The notes under the pieces: model-generated
The model's database searches: none
What the model was told of the DNA's origin: nothing
The model's input: the letters and a program-made list of their open reading frames with translations, nothing else
Origin: Rhodoferax sp.
GTDB lineage: Bacteria > Pseudomonadota > Gammaproteobacteria > Burkholderiales > Burkholderiaceae_C
Assembly (NCBI GenBank): GCA_017880985.1
Contig: JADGRK010000011.1
Location: 1-18,589, forward strand
Length of the DNA stretch: 18,589 nt
Reading direction: 5' to 3'
Part shown: one piece after another, positions 1 to 6,943 of the stretch
Numbering within the stretch: position 1 is the first letter of the stretch
Layout of the letters: each line of letters starts with the position of its first letter
Made by a program: the position numbers and the translations under genes

Positions 1-740
1 TCCATCACATCAATTTCGCCGGACAGCAAAGCCGCCACGCGCGTGGCGTCGTTGCCAATCGGGGTGAAGATCACCTCATCGACATTGCCGTCAATCTTGC
101 CCCAGTAACTGCCGTTGCGCGAGTAGGTGGTGCGCACACCCGGCTGGCGCTCACGCACCCGGAACGGGCCGGTGCCATTGGCGCGGAACGACGCTGCGTT
201 CTCTATGCCCTTGCGCCTGTCCACCGGCCGGGTGGCCTGGTTGGCTTCGCACCATTTCTTGCTCATCATGTACCAGTAGGAAATCTGCTCCGGCAGAATC
301 GGAAACGGCGCGAACAATATGAAGTCAACCGCGTGGTCGTTGATTTTTTTGATTTCCTTGATCTGACCCACATAGCTCTTCAGGTCGGAGCCTTCGCCTT
401 TGGCGCGCTCGTAGCTGAAAATCACATCGTCAGCGGTAAACGGCGTGCCGTCGTGAAACACAACGCCCTTGCGCAGATTGAAACGCCAGACCGTGGGCGA
501 GGTCTGCTTCCAGTCGGTCGCCAGCCCCGGGGTGAGCTTGAAGTCGCGGTCACGCGTGACCAGCGGCTCGAACACATTGCCCAGTATGGAAAATTGCAAG
601 GACTCGCTGAGCGAATGCGGGTCCATCGCCAGCGCGTCGCCCTGGTTACCAACCCGCAGGGTTACCGCAGACGCCACAAAACTCATAGCTGCCAGCGCAA
701 CAGCGATGGGGGCTAGAGTCATATTTATTCTAAATTTCAT
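1..740 (-). CDS. Peptide-type ABC transporter substrate-binding protein (family 5), 3' end cut by window edge
   Basis: This is a periplasmic solute-binding protein of the SBP_bac_5 (DppA/OppA-like) type, which captures peptides or related amides and delivers them to an inner-membrane ABC permease. The reading frame is open from the ATG at 740 to the left edge, giving about 246 visible residues of a family usually 500-540 long. The N-terminus (MKFRINMTLAPIAVALAAMS...) is a signal peptide ending near residue 24 at an Ala-Ser-Ala-like site. It is followed by VTLRVGNQGDALAMDPHS, the usual opening of this family, then FEPLVTRD and VVFHDGTPFTADDV, the classic family 5 signature at about residues 85-110. 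A GGAGAC ribosome site lies 4 nt upstream. It is the third gene of the run permease, amidohydrolase, binding protein. The substrate is not readable from sequence; the amidohydrolase neighbour suggests peptides or N-acyl amino acids (inference). Confidence 0.93.
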   Translation of the reverse strand, partial: MKFRINMTLAPIAVALAAMSFVASAVTLRVGNQGDALAMDPHSLSESLQFSILGNVFEPLVTRDRDFKLTPGLATDWKQTSPTVWRFNLRKGVVFHDGTPFTADDVIFSYERAKGEGSDLKSYVGQIKEIKKINDHAVDFILFAPFPILPEQISYWYMMSKKWCEANQATRPVDRRKGIENAASFRANGTGPFRVRERQPGVRTTYSRNGSYWGKIDGNVDEVIFTPIGNDATRVAALLSGEIDVM

Positions 741-772
741 GATTGTCTCCTGTTGAAAAACCAATAAACTTG

Positions 773-815
773 CGGGACAGACCGCCGTTACGCGAAGCGA
801 ACAAGCTCTGTCCTC
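773..815 (-). other. Structured intercistronic spacer (inverted repeat) between amidohydrolase and binding-protein genes
   Basis: In the 91-nt gap between the amidohydrolase stop and the binding-protein start, GGACAGA (775-781) pairs with TCTGTCC (807-813). Inside the 25-nt loop a smaller hairpin can form from CGC-GAA-GCG flanked by GTT/AAC. No T-run follows on the minus strand, so it does not look like an intrinsic terminator. It could be an mRNA processing or stabilising hairpin that sets binding-protein expression apart from the upstream genes; that role is inference. Confidence 0.35.
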
Positions 816-831
816 AACTGATTAAAACGGA

Positions 832-2058
832 TCAAATTGGCATGGCGTGCTCCACCAGACTGGCGTGCAAAGCCGCACCCAAAGGCAGAATGTCATCGTT
901 GAAGTCATACCGGCTGTTGTGCAGAAAGCAACTGCCGACACCATTTTCTTCGCCCTGCCCGATGCGCATATAGGCGCCGGGCTTGACCTGCAGCATGAAC
1001 GAAAAATCTTCTGCACCCATGCTCGGTTCCAGGTCGCGCACCACGTGCTGGGCGCCCACCAGGCTTTGCGCGACATCGGCGGCAAAGCGCGCTTCCGGCG
1101 CGCTGTTGATGGTGGCAGGGTACATGCGCTCGTAGTGCACCGTGGCCGTGGCGCCAAAGCCCAGCGCCACCGCCTGGCACATCTCGGTCAAGCGCCGCTC
1201 CACCAGTGCCTGCACCAGGGGACTGAAGGTGCGCACCGTGCCCACCAAAGTGGCGCTGCCCGGTATCACGCTCATCGCGCCGAGTTCACCGGCGCGCATG
1301 GCACACAGGCTGATGACCGCACTGTCCACCGGCTTGACGTTGCGCGACACAATGCTTTGCACGGCGGTAATGATGTGCGCCGCCACCAGCACCGGATCCA
1401 CCGTCTGGTAGGGATGGGCGCCATGCCCGCCCTTGCCCGTGATCTCGATGCTGATGCGATCCGCCGCCGCCATCATGGGGCCAGAATTGATGCCGATCGT
1501 GCCGGGACGCAGGCCCGGCCAGTTGTGCATGCCATAGACCGACTGAACCGGGAAGCGTTCAAACAGGCCGTCCTCTATCATCGCCTTGGCCCCCGCATAA
1601 CCCTCTTCACCGGGTTGAAAGATCAGCACCGCGGCGCCATCAAAATTACGCGTCTCGGCGAGGTAGCGCGCTGCGCCCACCAGCATGGCGGTGTGGCCGT
1701 CATGACCGCAGCCATGCATCAGGCCCGGCTTGGCGGATTTCCAGGCAAAATCGTTGTGCTCGGTCATGGGCAGCGCGTCCATGTCGGCACGCAAGCCCAG
1801 CATTTTTCCGCTACTGCAACGCTGACCCTTGATGACGGCCACGACACCGGTCTTACCCATGCCGGTGTGAACCTCATCGACACCGCAGCGCTGCAATGCC
1901 TGCTGTACGCGCGCCGCCGTATAAACCTCTTCAAAACCGAGTTCGGGATGGGCATGCAGTTCGCGCCGCAATGCCGTGAGGTCGGTCTGGAACTTTGCGA
2001 TGTGCGCAAACGCTCGCCCGTGAACATGAAGACCAGAACGGTTCGCCGAAGCTTGCAT
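832..2058 (-). CDS. M20D-family amidohydrolase (hippurate hydrolase / aminoacylase-like), copy 1
   Basis: Cytoplasmic metal-dependent amidohydrolase of peptidase family M20, subfamily D (relatives: hippurate hydrolase, N-acyl-L-amino acid amidohydrolase, IAA-amino acid hydrolase), which releases amino acids from acylated forms or small peptides. Visible motifs in order: LRRELHAHPELGFEE near the N-terminus, GLRADMDALPM, the metal-binding MHGCGHDGHTAML with Cys near residue 117, QPGEEGYAGAKAM with the catalytic Glu pair, GMHNWPG, the lid-domain GKGGHGAHPYQTVDPV, and MGAEDFSFML near the C-terminus. The length of 408 residues is normal. I chose ATG 2058 over TTG 2061 because AGGAGG at 2065-2070 then sits 6 nt away. 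The start overlaps the permease stop by one base (TGATG), so the two are probably translationally coupled. The substrate is unknown; the position between transporter subunits suggests it processes the imported compound. Confidence 0.93.
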   Translation of the reverse strand: MQASANRSGLHVHGRAFAHIAKFQTDLTALRRELHAHPELGFEEVYTAARVQQALQRCGVDEVHTGMGKTGVVAVIKGQRCSSGKMLGLRADMDALPMTEHNDFAWKSAKPGLMHGCGHDGHTAMLVGAARYLAETRNFDGAAVLIFQPGEEGYAGAKAMIEDGLFERFPVQSVYGMHNWPGLRPGTIGINSGPMMAAADRISIEITGKGGHGAHPYQTVDPVLVAAHIITAVQSIVSRNVKPVDSAVISLCAMRAGELGAMSVIPGSATLVGTVRTFSPLVQALVERRLTEMCQAVALGFGATATVHYERMYPATINSAPEARFAADVAQSLVGAQHVVRDLEPSMGAEDFSFMLQVKPGAYMRIGQGEENGVGSCFLHNSRYDFNDDILPLGAALHASLVEHAMPI

Positions 2059-3038
2059 CAATTTCCTCCTGCCTGACCCAGACGCAAACGCGGGTCAACC
2101 ACAAAATAAAGTAAATCCACCACCAGGTTGATCAGCACAAAAATCAGGGCAATCAGACACAGGTAGGCGGCCATCACCGGCACGTCGGCAAAAGACACCG
2201 CCTGAATGAACAGCAGCCCCATACCCGGCCACTGAAATACTGTCTCGGTGATGATGGCAAAGGCAATCAACTGCCCCAGTTGCAGCCCGGTGATGGTCAT
2301 CACCGGCACCAAGGTGTTTTTGAGTGCGTGGCCAAAGTGAATGGCACGGTTGCTCAGCCCCCGGGCACGGGCAAAGCGAATGTAGTCGGTGCGCAAGACC
2401 TCCAGCATTTCAGCGCGCACCAGGCGCAGGATCAGGGCAAGCTGAAATATCGCCAGGGTGACAGCCGGCAACACAATATGGCGCCAGCCGTCGGCAGTAG
2501 CCAGGCCACTGCTCCAGGGACCGTACTGCACCACTTCACCACGCCCAAAACTGGGCAGCCAGCCCAGCCCCACGGAAAAAACCAGAATCAACAAAATACC
2601 AATCAAGAAAGTGGGCAGCGATACGCCCAGCAAAGACGCCAGCATGAACAGCTGGCTCAAGAAACTGCCACGCTTGAGGGCGCAGTAAACCCCCAGCGGC
2701 AAGCCAATCAACAAGGCCAGCAATGCCGCCACCAGCGCCAGCTCCAGCGTCGCGGGGAAACGCTCCATCAGCAAGCGCGACACCTTGGCACCCTGGCGCA
2801 AACTCAAACCGAATTCACCCTGCACGGCATTCAGGCAGAAGTGCCAAAACTGTACGAAGAAAGGCCGGTCCAACCCCAAATCGGTGCGCAACTGCTGGAT
2901 TTGATCGGGCCGGGCATCCTGCCCCAACAGGAACACCACCGGGTCGCCAACGTACTGAAACAGCATGAAAGCAATGAAGGCAACGACCACCAGCACGACG
3001 GTCGCCTGAATCAAACGGCGAAGAATAAAAGCAAGCAT
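2058..3038 (-). CDS. Peptide-type ABC transporter permease (DppB/OppB-like)
   Basis: Inner-membrane permease subunit of a binding-protein-dependent peptide importer (BPD_transp_1 family, DppB/GsiC type). From ATG 3038 it has 326 residues, typical of the family. The N-terminus MLAFILRRLIQATVV is the usual DppB opening, followed by a first membrane segment and a long periplasmic stretch (DPVVFLLGQDARPDQIQQL, LGLDRPFFVQFW). Then come further hydrophobic segments. The EAA loop that docks the ATPase reads DYIRFARARGLSNRAIHFG. A TTG-initiated extension to 3077 is possible, but the family alignment favours the internal ATG, although no strong ribosome site is seen before it. It is the first gene of the operon; its last codons contain the ribosome site of the next gene. 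A DppC partner and the ATPases are not in the window and may lie beyond the left edge (inference). Confidence 0.92.
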   Translation of the reverse strand: MLAFILRRLIQATVVLVVVAFIAFMLFQYVGDPVVFLLGQDARPDQIQQLRTDLGLDRPFFVQFWHFCLNAVQGEFGLSLRQGAKVSRLLMERFPATLELALVAALLALLIGLPLGVYCALKRGSFLSQLFMLASLLGVSLPTFLIGILLILVFSVGLGWLPSFGRGEVVQYGPWSSGLATADGWRHIVLPAVTLAIFQLALILRLVRAEMLEVLRTDYIRFARARGLSNRAIHFGHALKNTLVPVMTITGLQLGQLIAFAIITETVFQWPGMGLLFIQAVSFADVPVMAAYLCLIALIFVLINLVVDLLYFVVDPRLRLGQAGGN

Positions 3039-3225
3039 GAACAAGCGTTGATGAAGAACAGAATATACCCGTGTCAATGCACCGAGGATACCGGGTTTTC
3101 TCCTGCGCTTTGGCTGCCAGCACCATTATTCTTCCTGCCACCTACCCCACCGCTGCCCCCAATCCATCGCCCCCGGCCAGCGCAGCCCGGCACTTGGCGC
3201 TAGACTCGGTGGCATAGGAGTTACC
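3039..3225. promoter_or_regulatory. Divergent intergenic region between the peptide-transporter operon and the amidohydrolase-peptidase pair
   Basis: These 187 nt separate two divergently transcribed units and must hold both promoters if the units are not fed from elsewhere. A perfect TTGACA lies on the minus strand (3072-3077), but no convincing -10 box sits 16-18 nt downstream of it, so I do not call a promoter. No clear palindrome was seen. A shared regulator acting here would link the two amidohydrolases; that is inference. Confidence 0.4.
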
Positions 3226-4419
3226 ATGAAATTAATTGATTCGATTGTGACCCAGACGGCGGGTATGGCCGCCATTCGCCGGGATATTCACGCTCATCCC
3301 GAGTTGTGTTTCGAAGAAAACCGCACCGCCGACCTGGTGGCCAACAAGCTCACCGAATGGGGTATTGCGATTCACCGTGGCATGGGCACCTGTGGCGTTG
3401 TTGGCATTGTCAAGAATGGAACTTCGACGCGCGCCATTGGCTTGCGCGCCGACATGGACGCGCTACCGATGCAGGAGTTCAACACCTTTGGCCATACCAG
3501 CGAATACGCCGGCAAGATGCACGCTTGCGGCCATGACGGGCATACCACCATGCTGCTGGCGGCGGCCCAGCACTTTGCCAAGCAGCGCAATTTTGATGGC
3601 ACGGTCTATTTGATTTTCCAGCCCGCCGAGGAGGGCGGCGGCGGCGCGCGCGAAATGATCAAGGACGGCTTGTTTGAGAAATTTCCCATGGAGGCGGTGT
3701 TTGGCATGCACAACTGGCCGGGCTCCGAAGTGGGCAAATTCCTGGTCAGCGCCGGGCCGGTCATGGCCTCCAGCAACGAATTCAAGATCACCATTCACGG
3801 CAGAGGTGCGCATGCGGCTGCGCCACACAATGGCCTGGACCCGGTGCCGGTGGCCTGCCAGTTGGTGCAGGCTTTTCAAACCATCATCAGCCGCAACAAA
3901 AAACCCATCGATGCCGGCGTGATTTCGGTCACCATGATCCATGCCGGTGAGGCCACCAACGTCATCCCCGATCATTGCGAACTGCGCGGCACGGTACGCA
4001 CCTTTACGCTGGAAGTGCTGGACCTGATAGAACAGCGCATGAAACAGATCACGGAGCACACCTGCGCCGCTTTTGACATGACGTGCGAGTTTGAGTTTGT
4101 GCGCAACTACCCGCCCACCACCAACAGCGCCAAAGAGTCAGAATTTGCGCGCCAGGTGATGGCAAGCATCGTCGGCGCGGACAACGTTGCGGAGCAGGAA
4201 CCCACCATGGGGGCGGAAGATTTTTCCTACATGCTACAGCGCAAGCCGGGTTGTTACGGCTTTATCGCCAATGGCGACGGCACGCACCGGGACAGCGGGC
4301 ACGGCGAGGGCCCCTGTATGCTGCACAACCCGAGTTACGACTTTAACGATGACTTGATCCCGCTCGGTGCGACCTATTGGGTGCGCCTGGCCGAGGCCTG
4401 GCTTAAAACTTCCGACTGA
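3226..4419 (+). CDS. M20D-family amidohydrolase (hippurate hydrolase / aminoacylase-like), copy 2
   Basis: Second M20D metallo-amidohydrolase, 397 residues, expected to hydrolyse N-acyl amino acids or small peptides in the cytoplasm. Motifs: IRRDIHAHPELCFEE (about residues 17-31), GLRADMDALPMQEF, metal-binding MHACGHDGHTTM (H99, C101, H103), catalytic E135-E136 in QPAEEGGGGA, GMHNWPG, GRGAHAAAPHNGLDPV of the dimerisation/lid domain, and MGAEDFSYML. AGGAG at 3216-3220 precedes the ATG by 5 nt. It is clearly paralogous to the copy at 832-2058 on the other strand, but the sequences have diverged, for example in the insert GFIANGDGTHRDSGHGEG before the last motif, which copy 1 has only in shorter form. 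The DUF2817 peptidase starts 12 nt downstream, so they are probably one operon. The exact substrate cannot be told from sequence. Confidence 0.94.
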   Translation: MKLIDSIVTQTAGMAAIRRDIHAHPELCFEENRTADLVANKLTEWGIAIHRGMGTCGVVGIVKNGTSTRAIGLRADMDALPMQEFNTFGHTSEYAGKMHACGHDGHTTMLLAAAQHFAKQRNFDGTVYLIFQPAEEGGGGAREMIKDGLFEKFPMEAVFGMHNWPGSEVGKFLVSAGPVMASSNEFKITIHGRGAHAAAPHNGLDPVPVACQLVQAFQTIISRNKKPIDAGVISVTMIHAGEATNVIPDHCELRGTVRTFTLEVLDLIEQRMKQITEHTCAAFDMTCEFEFVRNYPPTTNSAKESEFARQVMASIVGADNVAEQEPTMGAEDFSYMLQRKPGCYGFIANGDGTHRDSGHGEGPCMLHNPSYDFNDDLIPLGATYWVRLAEAWLKTSD

Positions 4420-4431
4420 AGCGAGCGCAAC

Positions 4432-5529
4432 ATGATGAACATGGTTGAACCTTTCTCTGCCAGCTACGGCGAGGCACGTGCCAAGTTTCTGGACGCTGCG
4501 GCCAGCGCCAAGCTGCCGGTGACCTCTTATCGGCACCCTCGGCTCGGACGTGATGGCGAAGCACTGGCCATGGACGTGGTGCTCGACGGCTCGCCTGCTG
4601 CCGAGCGGCTGTTGATCGTGACCAGCGCCTGCCACGGCGTCGAGGGCTTTTGCGGCAGCGGCGTGCAAGTGTTTGCGCTGCATGACGAAGCCTGGCGCGA
4701 CCAGGCCCACGCCCAGGGGGTTGCGGTGTTGTATGTGCATGGCCTTAACCCCTACGGTTTTTCGCACCTGCGCCGCGCGACCCACGAAAATGTGGATTTG
4801 AACCGCAACTTCCAGGACTTCTCCAAGCCCTTGCCGGTGAACGATGCCTACCGTGCCTTGCAGCCCTTGTTGTTGCCCGAGCAGTGGCCGCCAGATGCAG
4901 CCAACGCGCAAGCCGTGGCCCACTTTATTGAGACCCATGGGATGGACGCGTTTCAGGCGGCTATCACACGCGGCCAGCATGAGTTTTCCGATGGCCTGTT
5001 TTTTGGCGGCACCGCACCCACCTGGAGCAACCAGACCATTCGTCAGGTGTTACGTGATTCAGCGCGCATGGCACACAAGGTTGGCTGGATTGATTTGCAC
5101 ACCGGCTTGGGGCCTGCTGGTGTGGGCGAGCGCATTTTTGCCTGCAAGGATGACAAAGCCGCGCTGGAGCGCGCCCGCCAATGGTGGGGCGGCAACGGCG
5201 AGACACCGGTGACCTCGATCTATGATGGCTCTTCGACTTCGGCTTTCCTGACCGGGCTGATGTGGATGGCTCTGTACCAGGAGTGTCCACAGGCCGAGTA
5301 CACCGGTATTGCGTTGGAGTATGGCACGCTGCCAATGGCCGAGATCATGCCGGCGCTGCGCGGCGAGCACTGGCTCAACAATCATCCCGAGGCACCCGCT
5401 GCCTTGGCCAAACAGATCAAGCAGCAAATGATGGACGCTTTCTATACCAATACCGACGCCTGGAAAAATCAAATCATCAACCAGGCACGTGAAGCCCTGT
5501 TGCAAGCGGCGGCGGGACTGAGCGCTTGA
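4432..5529 (+). CDS. DUF2817 family M14-like zinc peptidase
   Basis: This 365-residue protein matches the DUF2817 family, a branch of M14 zinc carboxypeptidase folds of poorly defined substrate. Putative zinc ligands are H68 and E71 in ACHGVEGFCG and H223 in IDLHTGLGP. The family signature NPYGFSHLRRATHENVDLN with NRNFQDF lies at about residues 105-130. E296 in GIALEYGTLP is at the position expected for the catalytic glutamate. No signal peptide is visible, so it should act in the cytoplasm. Three ATGs (4432, 4435, 4441) compete for the start and the ribosome site is weak (GCGAGCG just upstream), so the N-terminus may be 1-3 residues shorter. It follows the amidohydrolase by 12 nt and probably forms a hydrolytic pair with it; its stop lies one base from the coaX stop on the other strand. 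Family assignment is from remembered motifs. Confidence 0.88.
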   Translation: MMNMVEPFSASYGEARAKFLDAAASAKLPVTSYRHPRLGRDGEALAMDVVLDGSPAAERLLIVTSACHGVEGFCGSGVQVFALHDEAWRDQAHAQGVAVLYVHGLNPYGFSHLRRATHENVDLNRNFQDFSKPLPVNDAYRALQPLLLPEQWPPDAANAQAVAHFIETHGMDAFQAAITRGQHEFSDGLFFGGTAPTWSNQTIRQVLRDSARMAHKVGWIDLHTGLGPAGVGERIFACKDDKAALERARQWWGGNGETPVTSIYDGSSTSAFLTGLMWMALYQECPQAEYTGIALEYGTLPMAEIMPALRGEHWLNNHPEAPAALAKQIKQQMMDAFYTNTDAWKNQIINQAREALLQAAAGLSA

Positions 5530-5530
5530 T

Positions 5531-6298
5531 TCAGCACGCAAAGCGGCGCGACGCCAGTTCCAGCAAACCATCAAAAATCAGGTTGTCCACCAGCTCAAAT
5601 TGCAGCGACATGCTGGGTGCCATCTTCCAGCCGGCGCCGCCTGCCATCACGCAACGGGGCTCGGCGCCGCAGTGGGCACGCAAATGCTGCACCATGCGCT
5701 CAACGGCACCGGCAATGGCATAGGTGCCGCCGCTGGTGAGGGCGTCGCTGGTGTTGGTGGGGAACTCGCGCACTTCGCCGGTGGGTACGTGCAGCCCGGC
5801 GGTGCCGGTCTCCAGGGCGCGCAGCATGATGCCGTGGCCGGGCAGAATCAAGCCACCCAAAAATTTGCCACTGGCATCAATCGCATCGACCGTCACGGCG
5901 GTTCCGACCATGACCACCACCATCGGTCGCGCCGGACCCGTGCCCAGCGAGCGATGCCAGGCCCCGATCATCGCCACCCAGCGGTCGGCGCCGAGCCGCG
6001 TGGGATGATCGTAGCCATTGGTTAGCCCCGCTTCAGCCGCACTTGGCACCACCCATTGCGGCGCCACCTCCCAGATTTCCATTTGCTCCTCGACCCGGCG
6101 CCTGACCACGTCGCCGGCGACGATGCAGCCCAGCATGTAGTCGGGCGCCGCCAGCCTGGCCCAGGGACCGTCAGCCAGCTTGTCAATGTTGTCCAGAAAC
6201 TCAACGCCTTGCGCCAGCACAGGTGCGTTCACGTGGGGGCTTTGGTACAGCGCCCACTTCAGGCGCGTGTTGCCAACATCAATTGCCAGACAGGTCAT
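5531..6298 (-). CDS. coaX: Type III pantothenate kinase
   Basis: CoaX phosphorylates pantothenate with ATP, the first step of CoA synthesis, and is the CoA-feedback-resistant type of the enzyme; it works as a cytoplasmic dimer and usually needs a monovalent cation. The 255 residues carry the ASKHA-fold signatures: phosphate-binding DVGNTRLKW at 7-15, substrate-binding GYDHPTRLGADRW at 95-107 with D105 as the expected catalytic base, and VGTAVTVDAID at 131-141 followed by GKFLGGLILPG. The ATG at 6298 gives an N-terminus that begins directly with the conserved strand. In many relatives a biotin ligase gene (birA) lies just upstream; here the upstream neighbour is a broken rhodanese gene instead. 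The stop is separated by a single base from the convergent peptidase stop. Confidence 0.95.
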   Translation of the reverse strand: MTCLAIDVGNTRLKWALYQSPHVNAPVLAQGVEFLDNIDKLADGPWARLAAPDYMLGCIVAGDVVRRRVEEQMEIWEVAPQWVVPSAAEAGLTNGYDHPTRLGADRWVAMIGAWHRSLGTGPARPMVVVMVGTAVTVDAIDASGKFLGGLILPGHGIMLRALETGTAGLHVPTGEVREFPTNTSDALTSGGTYAIAGAVERMVQHLRAHCGAEPRCVMAGGAGWKMAPSMSLQFELVDNLIFDGLLELASRRFAC

Positions 6299-6331
6299 GC
6301 CGCGATTATCACCAAACTCGCGCCTGCCATC

Positions 6332-6650
6332 TCAGTCCTGCCGCCAGGGCAGGCCGTGAAAGCGCCAGCCGCCCTTGCGGCCACGCTGGGCCGCCGCAAC
6401 CGGGCGCACACCGCTGCGGCACAAAAAAAGTACTTTTCCCCCGCCGGGCACTGACGCCACTAAATCTTCGTCAACGTGGGCATTCGTCACCATCCCGGGC
6501 CACTGCTGCCATGCCAAGGGGACGGCGCCGGGTATAAAGCCGACCCCAGGCGCGTTCGGCGTCGGATCGCACATCCACCACAGCGCCTGGCCTGCCTGCC
6601 ACCATTGGCAAGCGAGTTGCAGCGCACGTCACCGGCGTAGCCTGCGGCTG
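6332..6650 (-). pseudogene. Decayed rhodanese-domain gene (frameshifts and internal deletion)
   Basis: The minus strand carries recognisable pieces of a single-domain rhodanese (sulfurtransferase-like) protein in different frames. Upstream pieces read GYAGDV and then WWQAGQAL; a frame change is then needed to read VVDVRSDAERAW, and another to read VGFIPGAVPLAWQQWPGM. The active-site loop LFLCRSGVRPVAAAQ with its cysteine is intact, but it jumps directly to the C-terminal RGRKGGWRFHGLPWRQD. The roughly 25-30 residues normally between these, containing a motif like NILEGFEGD, are missing. The two later frameshifts (one base lost, one G gained) compensate each other, so an 80-codon open frame survives but encodes nonsense in place of the strand that starts the domain. 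No intact start with a ribosome site is seen. Several independent lesions argue for decay rather than one sequencing error. Confidence 0.72.
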
Positions 6651-6943
6651 AATAGAAAAAGTTTGAAATTCATGCTAAGCACGCTGTCGGGGGGATACGG
6701 CAACTTATAGACGGGCTCGACACCTAAAGTGTTTTTGATGCTTGCAGTTTCCTGACGCTGGTCGCCAACTTCATCGCTGGCGAGCGCGGGCAACGAATTA
6801 GCTGAATAAAAGTAAAAACACTTGTGATTTTTAAAAAAGGTCACCAAGGGTTTTTACCGAGTCGAGCTTCGCGTGATCCCGGCACAATCGAACGATGAGC
6901 GGCAATTCGTCGTTCTCATCGCAACATAACTTTTGGAGACCGC
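6651..6943. other. Intergenic region upstream of livK
   Basis: About 290 nt without a supportable gene. The AT-rich part around 6800-6850, in a GC-rich setting, is the likeliest place for the livK promoter, but I cannot fit a convincing -35/-10 pair. A minus-strand open frame of 72 codons (6629-6847) runs through it and into the rhodanese remnant; its composition and lack of any recognisable motif argue against it. Confidence 0.4.

Noticed and set aside
847..2076. A 409-codon open frame on the plus strand
   Set aside because: It is exactly antisense to the M20D gene, its product is a His/Arg/Ala-rich string with no motif, and such mirror frames are common in GC-rich genes.
3072..3077. Perfect TTGACA hexamer as a promoter for the peptide-transporter operon
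   Set aside because: No acceptable -10 hexamer 16-18 nt downstream; the hexamer alone is not enough.
3187..3201. Possible sigma-54 promoter (GGCAC...GC) before the second amidohydrolase
   Set aside because: The GG to GC spacing does not fit the -24/-12 pattern.
2280..3203. A 307-codon plus-strand open frame rich in Gln and His
   Set aside because: Antisense to the permease, whose membrane and EAA motifs are clear; the product is low-complexity.
6629..6847. A 72-codon minus-strand open frame upstream of the rhodanese remnant
   Set aside because: No recognisable motif or convincing ribosome site, and its 3' end runs into the decayed gene, so it is not supported as coding.
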